Assembly: GCF_003997495.1 (NCBI RefSeq)
Contig: NZ_RZRU01000008.1
Location: 109,905 to 173,904 of the forward strand
Source: Mesorhizobium sp. M7A.F.Ca.US.008.03.1.1
GTDB lineage: Bacteria; Pseudomonadota; Alphaproteobacteria; Rhizobiales; Rhizobiaceae
DNA: 64,000 nucleotides
Direction: 5' to 3'
The translations under genes and the position numbers were made by a program. The notes beneath the pieces were generated by a model, which worked only from the letters and a program-made list of their open reading frames with translations, had not been told where the DNA came from and searched no databases. Below, piece by piece: positions 1 through 8,542 of the stretch; the stretch's first letter is position 1, and the number at the start of each line of letters is the position of its first letter.

Positions 1-426
1 AGCGGTGCGTTCCTCGATGCGCTTGCGGCGGAAGGAATCACTGGGCCGATCGGCACGGTCGGATATTGCATGGGTGGCGGCCGGGCACTGAATGCCGCCG
101 CAACCTATCGCGACAGGATAAGGGCGGCGGCAAGCTTCCATGGCGGCAATCTAGCCAGCGACGCCGCCGACAGCCCGCATCGCAAGGCAGCCTCCATCAA
201 GGCGCGCGTCTATGTCGGCACGTCCGGCGTCGACAGGAGTTTCCCCCCGGAACAGTCGGCGCGGCTGGCCGAGGCGCTCAGGGTCGCGGAAGTCGACCAC
301 GTCATCGAGAACTATGCCGGCATGGCGCATGGCTGGTGCGTACCCGATCATAGCGTTTTCAATGCCGCCGGCGCGGAACGCCACTGGAAGCGATTGACGA
401 CGCTGTTTGCCGAAACACTAATCTGA
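1..426 (+). CDS. Dienelactone hydrolase family protein, C-terminal part
   Basis: The gene enters from outside the window, and about 141 C-terminal residues are visible. The nucleophile elbow reads GYCMGGG, the G-x-C-x-G-G form typical of dienelactone hydrolases, where cysteine replaces the serine of ordinary alpha/beta hydrolases. The catalytic histidine is in AGMAHGW near the end, and the expected aspartate would lie in the VYVGTSGVDRSF stretch. Family members hydrolyse lactones or small esters in the cytoplasm; the substrate cannot be told here. The start codon lies upstream of base 1, so true length is unknown. Confidence 0.85.
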   Translation, partial: SGAFLDALAAEGITGPIGTVGYCMGGGRALNAAATYRDRIRAAASFHGGNLASDAADSPHRKAASIKARVYVGTSGVDRSFPPEQSARLAEALRVAEVDHVIENYAGMAHGWCVPDHSVFNAAGAERHWKRLTTLFAETLI

Positions 427-535
427 GCCCCCGTTCGGCTGTTCTTGCCTGTTGGCGGCCCGTTCCGTTCGCGCTATCAGGCAGCACAAGTGGCGCGACC
501 GCAAATGAGCCGGTCGAGCGGGAACGAACAGCCTG

Positions 536-1714
536 ATGCAATTCTATGATGTCGTGATCATCGGTGCGGGTGCCGCCGGAATGATGTGCGCCGTGGAGGC
601 GGCCAAGCGCGGCCGTTCGGTCCTGATCCTCGATCATGCGGCATTGCCTGGCGAGAAGATCCGCATCTCCGGCGGAGGCCGGTGCAACTTCACCAACATC
701 CATGCCAGCCCGAAGAATTTTCTCTCGGGCAATCCGCATTTCTGCATTTCGGCGCTCAGCCGCTATACGCAGCGCGATTTCATCGCCCTCGTCGAACGCC
801 ATCGCATCGCCTATCACGAAAAGACGCTGGGACAGCTGTTCTGCGACGGCTCGGCACGCCAGATCATCGACATGCTGGTCTCGGAAATGCAGGGCAGGGG
901 CGTGGAGCTGGCGCTCTCGACCAAGGTTGAGGATGTCCGCAAAACCGAGGAGGGGTTTGTGCTCGGCCTCTCCACCGGCACAATTAGCTGCCAGTCCTTG
1001 GTCGTGGCCTGCGGCGGCAAGTCGATCCCCAAGATCGGGGCGACCGGTTTCGGCTACGAGCTTGCCGAACGGTTCGGCCTTGCCATTGTCGAAACGCGGC
1101 CGGCGCTGGTGCCGCTGACCTTCGACGCAAACACTCTGGAGCGGCTGGCGCCGCTGGCCGGCAACGCCGTCGACGCGGAAGTCGCCTGCGGCAAGACGCG
1201 GTTTTCCGAAGCGATGCTGTTCACGCATCGCGGCGTCAGCGGACCGTCCATCCTGCAGATTTCTTCCTATTGGCGCGAGGGCGATGAAATCCGCATCGCC
1301 ATGCTGCCTGGGGTTGACGTGGCGGACCTCATTCGTACCGCCAAGCGCGGCAATGGGCGGCAAGCGGTGCAGACGGTGCTGGCAAACCATCTGCCGAAGC
1401 GGCTCGCACAGTCGATCGCCGAGCGCACCGGGATCGACGGCAACCTCGCCGATCTTTCCGACGCCCAGATCAGAACTGTCGCCGCCGCGGTCAATGACTG
1501 GCGCATCAAGCCTGCCGGTTCAGAGGGCTACCGCACCGCCGAAGTGACGCTCGGCGGGGTCGACACCAACGGACTCGACCAGAAGACGATGGAGGCGAAA
1601 TCCGTGCCGGGCCTTTTTGTCATTGGCGAAGCCGTCGATGTCACGGGCTGGCTGGGCGGCTATAATTTCCAGTGGGCGTGGTCGTCGGGCTGGGTGGCGG
1701 GGCAGGCGGCCTAG
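536..1714 (+). CDS. NAD(P)/FAD-dependent oxidoreductase, HI0933/YhiN family
   Basis: A 392-residue flavoprotein. The N-terminus has an ADP-binding Rossmann motif, VVIIGAGAAGMMCA (about residues 6-19), followed by the family signature KIRISGGGRCNFTN near residue 45. A C-terminal glycine-rich FAD motif, GLFVIGEAVDVTGWLGGYN, completes the bilobal binding site. HI0933-like proteins are widespread bacterial flavoproteins of poorly defined reaction; some are annotated as aminoacetone oxidase-like. Length is normal for the family. It stands alone, with a convergent DUF1801 gene starting 2 nt after its stop. Confidence 0.9.
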   Translation: MQFYDVVIIGAGAAGMMCAVEAAKRGRSVLILDHAALPGEKIRISGGGRCNFTNIHASPKNFLSGNPHFCISALSRYTQRDFIALVERHRIAYHEKTLGQLFCDGSARQIIDMLVSEMQGRGVELALSTKVEDVRKTEEGFVLGLSTGTISCQSLVVACGGKSIPKIGATGFGYELAERFGLAIVETRPALVPLTFDANTLERLAPLAGNAVDAEVACGKTRFSEAMLFTHRGVSGPSILQISSYWREGDEIRIAMLPGVDVADLIRTAKRGNGRQAVQTVLANHLPKRLAQSIAERTGIDGNLADLSDAQIRTVAAAVNDWRIKPAGSEGYRTAEVTLGGVDTNGLDQKTMEAKSVPGLFVIGEAVDVTGWLGGYNFQWAWSSGWVAGQAA

Positions 1715-1716
1715 AC

Positions 1717-2124
1717 TTACGTCCTTGGCTTCGCCCCGGCAACCGCAGGCGCCTTCTTCTTCTTTTTGGCGTGGTTGTAATCGATGGCCGCACGGACGAG
1801 TTCTTTTAAAGCGCTCTCATTCAGCGTGTCGCCCTCGAACACATCGATAGCCCGCCACACCTTGCCGCCAAAACCATTGTTGAACAGTCTGTCGGGGTCC
1901 GGCAGGCTGGCGCCATGGGAAAAGGTGAGCTTCACCTTATCCTTGTGGGCGTTGCCGACCACGATGTTCCCGTCGAGGCACCATACCGGGCTGCCCATCC
2001 ACTTCCACTCCTCGACGATATCCGGGTCGGCTGCAAGGATGGTCTTGCGGATGCCGGCGAGCATTTCGCCGCGCCAGTCCGAGAGGCCGGCGATCAGCTG
2101 GTCGATCTGTTGCGAGGGGGTCAT
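1717..2124 (-). CDS. DUF1801 domain protein
   Basis: A 135-residue protein of the DUF1801 (YdhG-like) fold: an iron-sulfur-scaffold-like small domain with the usual WKWMGSPVWCLDGNIVVG and KVKLTFSHGASLPDP blocks. The start at 2124 is chosen because AGGAGA lies 6 nt upstream; a start 30 nt further out has no such site. The C-terminus is lysine-rich (five K in a row) and probably disordered. Function is unknown. It is the last gene of a minus-strand cluster (ArsR, SRPBCC, membrane protein, DUF1801, VOC, DUF1801), a grouping common around ArsR/AHSA1 pairs. Confidence 0.8.
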   Translation of the reverse strand: MTPSQQIDQLIAGLSDWRGEMLAGIRKTILAADPDIVEEWKWMGSPVWCLDGNIVVGNAHKDKVKLTFSHGASLPDPDRLFNNGFGGKVWRAIDVFEGDTLNESALKELVRAAIDYNHAKKKKKAPAVAGAKPRT

Positions 2125-2164
2125 TGGGTGTCTCCTGTGCCTCAATGCGTTCAACCGCTGCCTG

Positions 2165-2557
2165 TCACCAGCGCGCCAGTTGGGTGATCTGAACGAGGTT
2201 GCCGCAGCTGTCGTTCAGCTGGGCGATGGTCGAGCCGGTCACCTCGGTCGGCGGCTTGATAAACGCGCCGCCTTTCGCCTTGATGCGCTCGTAGTCGCCC
2301 TTGACGTCGTCGGTGAAGAACATGACCGCGGGCTGACCCTGCTTGAAGATGGCTTCCTGATAGGCCTTGGCGGCCGGGTTGTCGTTCAGCGCGAGCTGCA
2401 ACTCGGTTCCATCAGGCTCTTCGGCCGAGGCCACGGTCAGCCAGCGAAAAGCTCCGTTGCTGAAATCGGCCTTTTTGGTGAAGCCCAGCACGTCGGTGTA
2501 GAAGCGCAGTGCGTTTTCCTGGTTGTCCACATACACGCTGGTCAGCTTGATCTTCAT
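2165..2557 (-). CDS. VOC family (glyoxalase/bleomycin resistance-like) protein
   Basis: A 130-residue single-domain vicinal oxygen chelate protein. It shows the paired beta-alpha-beta-beta-beta modules: KLTSVYVDNQENALRFYTDVLGF at the start, then PAVMFFTDDVKGDYERIKAKGG and a closing SCGNLVQITQL. Members bind a divalent metal and act as isomerases, dioxygenases or antibiotic-binding proteins; the specific substrate is not evident. It sits between two DUF1801 genes on the same strand with gaps of 40 and 84 nt, so it is probably co-transcribed with them. Confidence 0.85.
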   Translation of the reverse strand: MKIKLTSVYVDNQENALRFYTDVLGFTKKADFSNGAFRWLTVASAEEPDGTELQLALNDNPAAKAYQEAIFKQGQPAVMFFTDDVKGDYERIKAKGGAFIKPPTEVTGSTIAQLNDSCGNLVQITQLARW

Positions 2558-2641
2558 CGCTACTTCTCCTCTGTCGTCTTCGGTCCCGCCCTTTCGGCAG
2601 GAAAGAATTTGAATTTTTGCTCGCAGTCGTCGCTGCGGCCG

Positions 2642-3085
2642 CTACGGGATCCAGCCGGGCAGGGCGGCGGCCTGCTTGATCCATTCCGCCATCCGCGCTT
2701 CGTCAAACTGGTCGTCTTCGCGGATGTCAATCCAGCGCACATCCTTGCTCTTCGCCGTGCCGCCGGGCGGTATCGGCCGCAGCGACATGCCGCTGAAGAA
2801 GGTCACCTTCACGTACTGGGTGAAGACATGAAACGACACGAACCAGCCTTGGCCTTCGATGCCGTAGAAGGGCGAGTTCCATCGCACGGCCTTGCGCACA
2901 TCAGGCACGTTGCGCACGATGAGCGCGTCGAGGCGCTCGCCCAGGCCACGCTTCCAGCCAGGCATCGCAGCGATATACGCCTGCACCGGGCTGTCGCCGT
3001 CACCCTTGGCGATTTGCGGGTTGCCGCCCGAGAGCAGCACTGGCGCGGCCTTGGCCTTGGTCGATTGTCCCTGTGTCCTGGCCAT
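2642..3085 (-). CDS. DUF1801 domain protein (second copy)
   Basis: A 147-residue protein beginning MARTQGQSTKAK. The reading frame stays open far upstream of 3085, but that extension is arginine/alanine-rich low-complexity translation opposite the small membrane protein gene, so the internal ATG is preferred. The DUF1801 core is clear: VRKAVRWNSPFYGIEGQGW, then YVKVTFFSGMSLRPIPPG and KSKDVRWIDIREDD. It is a paralogue of the gene at 1717-2124 but only distantly similar. Function unknown; position within the ArsR-led cluster suggests a stress or detoxification setting, which is inference. Confidence 0.8.
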   Translation of the reverse strand: MARTQGQSTKAKAAPVLLSGGNPQIAKGDGDSPVQAYIAAMPGWKRGLGERLDALIVRNVPDVRKAVRWNSPFYGIEGQGWFVSFHVFTQYVKVTFFSGMSLRPIPPGGTAKSKDVRWIDIREDDQFDEARMAEWIKQAAALPGWIP

Positions 3086-3096
3086 TCTGCCCACTC

Positions 3097-3318
3097 CTAT
3101 CCGCCGGCACGCTGCGCGCCGCGGCCCTTGGCGACATAGGGCAGCACGAACATGTACAGGCCGCTGAACAGCAGCAGGAAGAGCGGCAGGAGCGGCGAGT
3201 AGACCACCCAGGCGGGAGGCTGCCCGAATGCCATGGTGACGAAGTTGGCGATGACGGTCAGCGTAAAGACGATCGACAGCCAGCGATGAATTTGCCGAAC
3301 CCACATGTTCCAGTCCAA
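3097..3318 (-). CDS. Small two-helix membrane protein
   Basis: A 73-residue protein with two hydrophobic segments: about residues 13-32 (WLSIVFTLTVIANFVTMAFG) and 39-59 (VVYSPLLPLFLLLFSGLYMF). The end, VAKGRGAQRAGG, is basic and likely cytoplasmic. The RQIHRW motif before helix 1 is seen in small conserved proteobacterial inner-membrane proteins of unknown role. It lies 12 nt before the DUF1801 gene and 54 nt after the SRPBCC gene on the same strand, which supports co-transcription. Confidence 0.7.
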   Translation of the reverse strand: MDWNMWVRQIHRWLSIVFTLTVIANFVTMAFGQPPAWVVYSPLLPLFLLLFSGLYMFVLPYVAKGRGAQRAGG

Positions 3319-3372
3319 TAGCTCCTCCTGTCAAAACAGCCGACGCGGACCACTGATCCGCACCGGCGGGTT

Positions 3373-3798
3373 TCAATCTATCCGCGCCAGGACCTGACTC
3401 AGATTCGTAAAGTACTGCCGCCACCCGCTCGCCGCGCCCCGATACGCCTGCTCCTGATCCGGCCGGAAGCCGGACTGTTCCATACGCAACCGGGTGCCCG
3501 TGCTGGTCGGCAGGAGAGTCCAGGTGACGACACTTTCAAGGCCATAGGCCTGCCACGTGTAGGACAGTGTCTTGTTCAGCTCGACGGCTGTTACCTGACA
3601 GTCGATAACAATGCTCACGTCAGGTTGCGGTTCCTTTCGCAGATTGAAACGGTGGTCCACGACTGGCTTGAAGTCGTTCTTCATCAGCCATTCCTCGATC
3701 AGATGCGGCTGGGTCAGCGCGCGCCAGATTTTTTCCGGCGGATAGGGGATCTCACGTTCGACGATGACGGAGCGCGTTTCGGTCGCGATGTTGGTCAT
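3373..3798 (-). CDS. SRPBCC (AHSA1-type) domain protein
   Basis: A 141-residue START-like protein. It begins VIVEREIPYPPEKIWRALTQPHLIEEWLM, the standard AHSA1 opening in which a tryptophan follows the first helix, and ends with a long amphipathic helix (GWRQYFTNLSQVL). Such proteins form a hydrophobic ligand cavity and are often encoded directly behind ArsR regulators in bacteria. Here the start codon overlaps the ArsR stop as ATGA, so the two are translationally coupled. Ligand unknown. Confidence 0.88.
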   Translation of the reverse strand: MTNIATETRSVIVEREIPYPPEKIWRALTQPHLIEEWLMKNDFKPVVDHRFNLRKEPQPDVSIVIDCQVTAVELNKTLSYTWQAYGLESVVTWTLLPTSTGTRLRMEQSGFRPDQEQAYRGAASGWRQYFTNLSQVLARID

Positions 3799-4118
3799 TG
3801 GTCCATTCTTTTGAGCAAATTTTCGAGGTCGTCGAACCGGCTCTGCCAGAAGGCATTCATCTGGTTCGTCCAGTCGGTCAGTGGGGAAAGTGCCGCGAGT
3901 TGGGCGCTATAATGGTTCTGCCGTCCCTCATGGCGGTCGCGCACCAGCCCGGCTTGCTTGAGCACGCCGAGATGCTTCGACACCGCCGGCTGAGAGACCC
4001 CTGATTGAGCCGTCAGGGCACCGACCGTCTGCTCGCCTTGCTGGCATAGGCGCTCGAAGATCGCGCGACGCGTCGGATCGGAGAGCGTTCTGAAGAGGAC
4101 ATCGTGAGCGTTCGTCAT
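3795..4118 (-). CDS. ArsR family transcriptional regulator
   Basis: A 107-residue winged-helix repressor-type protein. The opening HDVLFRTLSDPTRRAIFERL and the recognition helix region SGVSQPAVSKHLGVLKQAGLV are diagnostic of ArsR/SmtB regulators. No ELCVCDL metal box is present; the equivalent stretch reads QGEQTVGALTAQS, so it is more likely of the non-metal type that pairs with SRPBCC proteins. It heads the minus-strand cluster down to 1717 and probably controls its own operon from the 150-nt gap upstream. Confidence 0.9.
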   Translation of the reverse strand: MTNAHDVLFRTLSDPTRRAIFERLCQQGEQTVGALTAQSGVSQPAVSKHLGVLKQAGLVRDRHEGRQNHYSAQLAALSPLTDWTNQMNAFWQSRFDDLENLLKRMDQ

Positions 4119-4270
4119 CTGGGATCAATAACCCGGTGGCTATTGATTGACGTATAACCACCGAGGTATGGATGTGTCAAGCGGGGTGTTGGCGGTCACG
4201 ATTCGGCGGTTTCCAAAAAAATCTTTCCATTGCCCCAAGGATTAGCCATTAGCCTTCGTCCAACAGGCAA

Positions 4271-4834
4271 ATGATGGCGATGATGCTGGATGAGAGCGAA
4301 GCCTCCGACGCCGAACTGATCGGGCGGGCGAAGGGCGGAGACAGGAGGGCCTTCAGCACATTGCTGGAGCGTCACTACGACTTCGTCTATCGCGCCGCCT
4401 ATCGCTGGTGCGGCAGGAAGGCCGATGCCGAAGACATTGCCCAGGAAGTCTGTGTCCGGCTGGGCAAGGCGATCCGCGACTATCGCGGCGGCGCCGCTTT
4501 CACGACATGGCTCTATTCCGTGACCCTGAACGCCGCGCGCGACATGATGCGAAAGACCGCGCGCGAGACGGTCAAGACCGAGGCCTATGGCGTCCATGCC
4601 TTGATCTCGGGTGAGGCTTTCGCCGAACCGGAAGACCCGGCCGAAGCGCTGTGGGCAGCGGTGCGGCAATTGCCGGACAAGCAGCGCGACGCGGTGCTGC
4701 TGGTCTATGGCGAAGGGTTGAGCCACGCGGCCGCCGCCGAGGCGATGGCGATCTCGGAGACGACGGTTTCCTGGCACATCCATGAAGCGAAGAAACGGCT
4801 GAAGACGCTGATGCGCTCGGCCGGGGAAGTGTGA
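4271..4834 (+). CDS. ECF-type RNA polymerase sigma factor
   Basis: A 187-residue sigma-70 family protein with only regions 2 and 4. Region 2 runs over about residues 20-95 and contains YDFVYRAAYRWCGRKADAED and AFTTWLYSVTLNAARDMMRK. Region 4 is about residues 125-180, with LPDKQRDAVLLVYGEGLSH and a helix-turn-helix ending SETTVSWHIHEAKKRL. The next gene overlaps its stop by 4 nt (GTGA) and encodes a membrane vWA protein; the arrangement suggests that protein, rather than a classic anti-sigma factor, is its partner. Target promoters are not identifiable here. Confidence 0.9.
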   Translation: MMAMMLDESEASDAELIGRAKGGDRRAFSTLLERHYDFVYRAAYRWCGRKADAEDIAQEVCVRLGKAIRDYRGGAAFTTWLYSVTLNAARDMMRKTARETVKTEAYGVHALISGEAFAEPEDPAEALWAAVRQLPDKQRDAVLLVYGEGLSHAAAAEAMAISETTVSWHIHEAKKRLKTLMRSAGEV

Positions 4835-6987
4835 CCATGGTCGACGACAACGAACTCAACAGATTGCGCGATATAGCGGCGCCGGCGCCCGCCCAGGATG
4901 CCAAGGCCCGCGCCTTCGAGGCCGCCCTGCGCGCCTACGATCAGGAAAATATTTCTGCCGTTACCCAAGGATCGGTTGGCGGGCTTCGTCTCACAGAGCG
5001 AGCACAAAAGCTCTGGAGCGAGATCATGCAAAAGAAACTCATTGCCACGCCGGCCCTTGCTGGGCTCGTCGCCCTGCCGATCGCCGGATACGCCACCTTC
5101 CATCTGCTGAGGGAACAGCCGCCGAAATTCGGCGGCGACGAGAAAATCACCGAGACGCTTGCCGACAAGCCGGCGGCGGTGAAGCCAACGACCGCTCAGC
5201 CGAAGCCGGCTCCGACCGGGCTGGAGAAGGACAAGAAGGCCGACGCCGATGTGGAAAGCCGCGACGCCACCGATGCGCTTGTGGCGCCAGCTTCGCCGTC
5301 GAAATCCGAATCGACCGTCGCCGGCGGTGCGGCACAGCAGGAATCGGCGACGGGCGCTCCCCGCCAGGATGCCGCCGGCGCCGGAAGGTTGATCACGAAC
5401 ATTGCACCTCCTGCGCCAGCCCCGACGGGCGAGTTTGCGCTGGACGGCACCACAAGCGCGCCCAGCACCTCCCGGGCCGCCCGCATGCCGGCCGAGTCCA
5501 AGCTGATGGTGCAGCCGCCGTCGACCTTGCCGGCCGACCAGATGCAGCCGCAACCGGAAAACCGCGACCGCATCGAGGATTTCAAGACCAATCCGGTGCA
5601 TGCAGCACTAGAAGATCCGGTCTCGACCTTCTCGATCGATGTCGACACAGCCTCCTATTCCTTCGTGCGCAGCTCGTTGAAGCAGGGCTATCTGCCGCAG
5701 GCCGATACGGTGCGCCTCGAGGAGATGATCAACTACTTCCCCTATGACTGGAAGGGTCCGGAGTCGGCTTCGACGCCGTTCAACTCGACCGTCAGCGTCA
5801 TGCCGACGCCTTGGAACACGCAGACCAGGCTGATGCACGTCGCCATCAAGGGGTTTGACGTCAAGCCGGCCGAGCAGCCAAAGGCCAATCTGGTCTTCCT
5901 GATCGATGTCTCGGGTTCGATGGACGAGCCGGACAAGCTGCCGCTGCTCAAATCGGCTTTCCGGCTGCTGGTCAGCAAGCTGAGGGCCGACGACACCATC
6001 TCGATCGTCACCTATGCCGGTGACGCCGGCACAGTGCTGGAGCCGACCAAGGCAGCCGAAAAGGACAAGATTCTCGGTGCCATCGACAATCTGACGCCCG
6101 GCGGCAGCACGGCCGGCGAGGCGGGTATCAAGGAGGCCTACAGGCTGGCGCAAAAGTCCTTCGTCAAGGATGGCGTCAATCGGGTGATGCTCGCCACCGA
6201 CGGCGACTTCAATGTTGGTCAGACTGATGACGACGATTTGAAGCGGTTGATCGAAAGCGAGCGCAAGACCGGTGTCTTCCTGTCGGTGTTTGGTTTCGGC
6301 CGCGGCAATCTGAACGACCAGATGATGCAGACCATCGCACAGAACGGCAACGGCACCGCCGCCTATATCGACACGCTGGCCGAGGCCGAGAAGGTGCTGG
6401 TCGAGGATGCGTCCTCGACACTGTTCACCATCGCCAAGGACGTGAAGATCCAGGTCGAGTTCAACCCGAACAAGGTCTCGGAATATCGCCTGATCGGCTA
6501 CGAGACCAGGGCGTTGAACCGCGAGGATTTCAACAATGACCGCGTCGATGCCGGCGATATCGGCTCGGGCCATTCCGTCACCGCGATCTACGAGATCACA
6601 CCAAAGGGCAGCGGCGGCGAGCAGATCGATCCGCTGCGCTACGGCCAGGCGTCGGTGGACAATGGCGGTGTCGCCAATGCGGGCGAATATGCCTTCGTCA
6701 AGATCCGCTACAAGCTGCCGAATGAAGACGTCTCGAAGCTGATCACCACGCCGGTGACTTCGGCCAACGAGATTTCGTCCTTCGACCAGGCCAGCACCGA
6801 CCAGCGCTTCTCCGTCGCGGTCGCGGCCTTCGGCCAGAAGCTGCGCGACGAGGACGCGACCGCGAAGTTCGGTTACGACAAGATCATGGAGATTGCCACT
6901 GCCGCTCGAGGAGCCGACCCGTTTGGGTACAGGTCCGAGTTTCTCTCGCTAGTGCGCCTTGCCTCGGCGCTGGGCGGTAACCGGTAG
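4831..6987 (+). CDS. Membrane-anchored von Willebrand factor A protein (YfbK-like)
   Basis: About 718 residues. A short N-terminal cytoplasmic part (1-66) is followed by one membrane segment (about 70-86, TPALAGLVALPIAGYATF), then a long Pro/Ala/Lys-rich linker to about 240. Next come the YfbK-type N-terminal module (DPVSTFSIDVDTASYSFVR), a vWA domain with an intact MIDAS (LIDVSGSMD and ATDGDFNVG), and a C-terminal DUF3520-like region ending SLVRLASALGG. Translation may begin at GTG 4831, overlapping the sigma gene, or ATG 4837. Coupling to an ECF sigma gene suggests the N-terminal cytoplasmic part could hold the sigma factor; this is inference. Confidence 0.85.
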   Translation: MTMVDDNELNRLRDIAAPAPAQDAKARAFEAALRAYDQENISAVTQGSVGGLRLTERAQKLWSEIMQKKLIATPALAGLVALPIAGYATFHLLREQPPKFGGDEKITETLADKPAAVKPTTAQPKPAPTGLEKDKKADADVESRDATDALVAPASPSKSESTVAGGAAQQESATGAPRQDAAGAGRLITNIAPPAPAPTGEFALDGTTSAPSTSRAARMPAESKLMVQPPSTLPADQMQPQPENRDRIEDFKTNPVHAALEDPVSTFSIDVDTASYSFVRSSLKQGYLPQADTVRLEEMINYFPYDWKGPESASTPFNSTVSVMPTPWNTQTRLMHVAIKGFDVKPAEQPKANLVFLIDVSGSMDEPDKLPLLKSAFRLLVSKLRADDTISIVTYAGDAGTVLEPTKAAEKDKILGAIDNLTPGGSTAGEAGIKEAYRLAQKSFVKDGVNRVMLATDGDFNVGQTDDDDLKRLIESERKTGVFLSVFGFGRGNLNDQMMQTIAQNGNGTAAYIDTLAEAEKVLVEDASSTLFTIAKDVKIQVEFNPNKVSEYRLIGYETRALNREDFNNDRVDAGDIGSGHSVTAIYEITPKGSGGEQIDPLRYGQASVDNGGVANAGEYAFVKIRYKLPNEDVSKLITTPVTSANEISSFDQASTDQRFSVAVAAFGQKLRDEDATAKFGYDKIMEIATAARGADPFGYRSEFLSLVRLASALGGNR

Positions 6988-7059
6988 TGGTGATGACGGC
7001 CGGTTTCTTTCAGATGGGATCGTTCTGACAGGGGAAACCGACCTACGGGCGGGTGAGGC

Positions 7060-7096
7060 AGGCCGGCGAGGGGTTCATTCCCTTGCCGGCCTTTTT
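7060..7096 (+). terminator. Intrinsic terminator after the vWA gene
   Basis: Arms AGGCCGGC (7060-7067) and GCCGGCCT (7085-7092) form an 8-bp GC stem that extends inward through GAGGG/CCCTT pairing, followed directly by a run of T. It lies 73 nt past the vWA stop on the plus strand and probably ends the sigma/vWA operon. Confidence 0.75.
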
Positions 7097-7199
7097 CGGA
7101 GAATCTCCGGGTCGTTAAATTGCGCCGCATTTCCGGTACCGGATCGCAACCCCCTCCTTGTTACACAGGACGGGTGTACTGGGCTTGAGGGAGCCGGAA

Positions 7200-7469
7200 T
7201 TGCAGATCAGGATTATCGCCAACCCGGCACCGCCGGCACGGGACGCCTCGGCGGCTTCATCTGGCCCATCATCGGAATCCAGGCGTATCAGCGATGATGT
7301 TGCGCAGGCGCGCCACACCGCCCTGTCGGCGCTGACCAACGACCGCTTTCGCGTCATGCTGGAACAGATCACCGACCCCAGCGCTTCGGGCGCGCTTATG
7401 ACGATGCGCGGCGACAATGTGGTCGACTTCAAGTCGGCGCTGTCGAGCTACGCCGATAACAGCGAATAA
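7200..7469 (+). CDS. Small hypothetical protein
   Basis: An 89-residue open frame starting at TTG 7200, with GGGAG 8 nt upstream; a TTG at 7158 is another option. The first 40 residues are Ala/Pro/Ser-rich. The second half, ARHTALSALTNDRFRVMLEQITD then MTMRGDNVVDFKSALSSYADN, looks like a folded helical segment with normal rhizobial codon use. I do not recognise a family. It is convergent with the methyltransferase gene, ending 16 nt before it. The lack of an ATG start keeps confidence moderate. Confidence 0.5.
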   Translation: MQIRIIANPAPPARDASAASSGPSSESRRISDDVAQARHTALSALTNDRFRVMLEQITDPSASGALMTMRGDNVVDFKSALSSYADNSE

Positions 7470-7485
7470 TCGAAAACCGATGGGG

Positions 7486-8508
7486 TCAGGCCCGGCTGCG
7501 GCGGCGCTCGCGGCGGGCTTCGCTGGTCTCGGCGGTGTTTTCCGTCGCGACCTTGTTGCGCATCGGACCGATGCGCTCGACGATCGCTGAAACCGTCGGA
7601 CGATCCGCTCTGGTGTGGGCGTCGAGCGCCTTGCGCATTGCGGCAAGGTGCTGGAACGAGGTGCCGCAGCAGCCGCCGATGATCTTTGCACCGCTATCGA
7701 CGGCGAGGCGCACATAGTCGGCCATCAGTTCGGGTGTGCCGGAATAATGGATTTCGGTGCCGCGGAATTCGGGAATGCCGCAATTGCCCTTGACGATCAC
7801 CGTCGCTTCCGGCTTCGCCTCGGTCATGTCGAGCAGCGAGGCCAGGATGTCGGATGCGCCGACACCGCAATTGGCACCAACGCCGAGCGGTGCCTGCGAC
7901 AGCCCGTCGGTGACGCCGTGGATATCCTTCGGCAGCAAACCCATCATTGTGCGGCCGGCAGTGTCAAAGGAACCGGTGTAGGTGTAGGGCAGACCGACGC
8001 GGATGGCAGCCTCGGCGGCGGCCCGGATCTCGTCTGGAGCCGACATCGTCTCGATCCAGGCGACTTCGGCGCCGCCTTCCTTGAGACCCTCAATCTGCTC
8101 GGCGAAGGCGTCGACCGCCTCGTCATAGGTCATGGCGCCAAGCGGCACCAGCAATTCGCCGGTCGGGCCGACCGAACCGGCGACGATGACCTTGCGGCCG
8201 GCTCTGTCGGCGACGGCGCGCGCAAGTTCGGCGGCGCGCTTGTTCAAAGCATGCACGCGATCCTGCGCATGATGAAGCTTCAAGCGGTGACGGGTGCCGC
8301 CGAACGAGTTGGTGAGGATGATGTCGGCGCCGGCATCGACGAAATTCTGGTGCAGGCTGGTGATGGTGTCGGGCGCCGTCTCGTTCAGCAGCTCGGGTGC
8401 CTCGCCAGCCTCCAGACCCATGGCGAACAGATTGGTGCCGGTGGCGCCATCGGCCAGCAGCACGCCCTTTTCAGCCAGCAGCGCATCGATCGGGTTGGTG
8501 GTCGTCAT
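7486..8508 (-). CDS. Homocysteine S-methyltransferase (betaine-homocysteine type)
   Basis: A 340-residue TIM-barrel enzyme that moves a methyl group from a methyl donor such as glycine betaine or S-methylmethionine to homocysteine, giving methionine. It opens with VLLADGATGTNLF, and the zinc site is visible as GANCGVG plus IIGGCCGTS (three cysteines). The ATG at 8508 is preferred over 8523 because GAAGG lies about 8 nt upstream of it and nothing comparable precedes 8523. A palindrome sits just upstream (8543-8562). Betaine catabolic genes nearby favour betaine as donor; the family alone does not settle it. Confidence 0.88.
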   Translation of the reverse strand: MTTTNPIDALLAEKGVLLADGATGTNLFAMGLEAGEAPELLNETAPDTITSLHQNFVDAGADIILTNSFGGTRHRLKLHHAQDRVHALNKRAAELARAVADRAGRKVIVAGSVGPTGELLVPLGAMTYDEAVDAFAEQIEGLKEGGAEVAWIETMSAPDEIRAAAEAAIRVGLPYTYTGSFDTAGRTMMGLLPKDIHGVTDGLSQAPLGVGANCGVGASDILASLLDMTEAKPEATVIVKGNCGIPEFRGTEIHYSGTPELMADYVRLAVDSGAKIIGGCCGTSFQHLAAMRKALDAHTRADRPTVSAIVERIGPMRNKVATENTAETSEARRERRRSRA

Positions 8509-8542
8509 CGGATTGGCCTTCATGTTTCGAATTCAAATAAGG

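Noticed and set aside
359..1390. 343-residue minus-strand open frame opposite the HI0933-type flavoprotein
   Set aside because: Low-complexity translation rich in Arg/Ala/Gly with no family motif; the plus-strand gene has clear FAD signatures.
2642..3424. 260-residue long form of the DUF1801 protein
   Set aside because: The first 113 residues are a shadow of the small membrane protein gene; the domain begins after ATG 3085.
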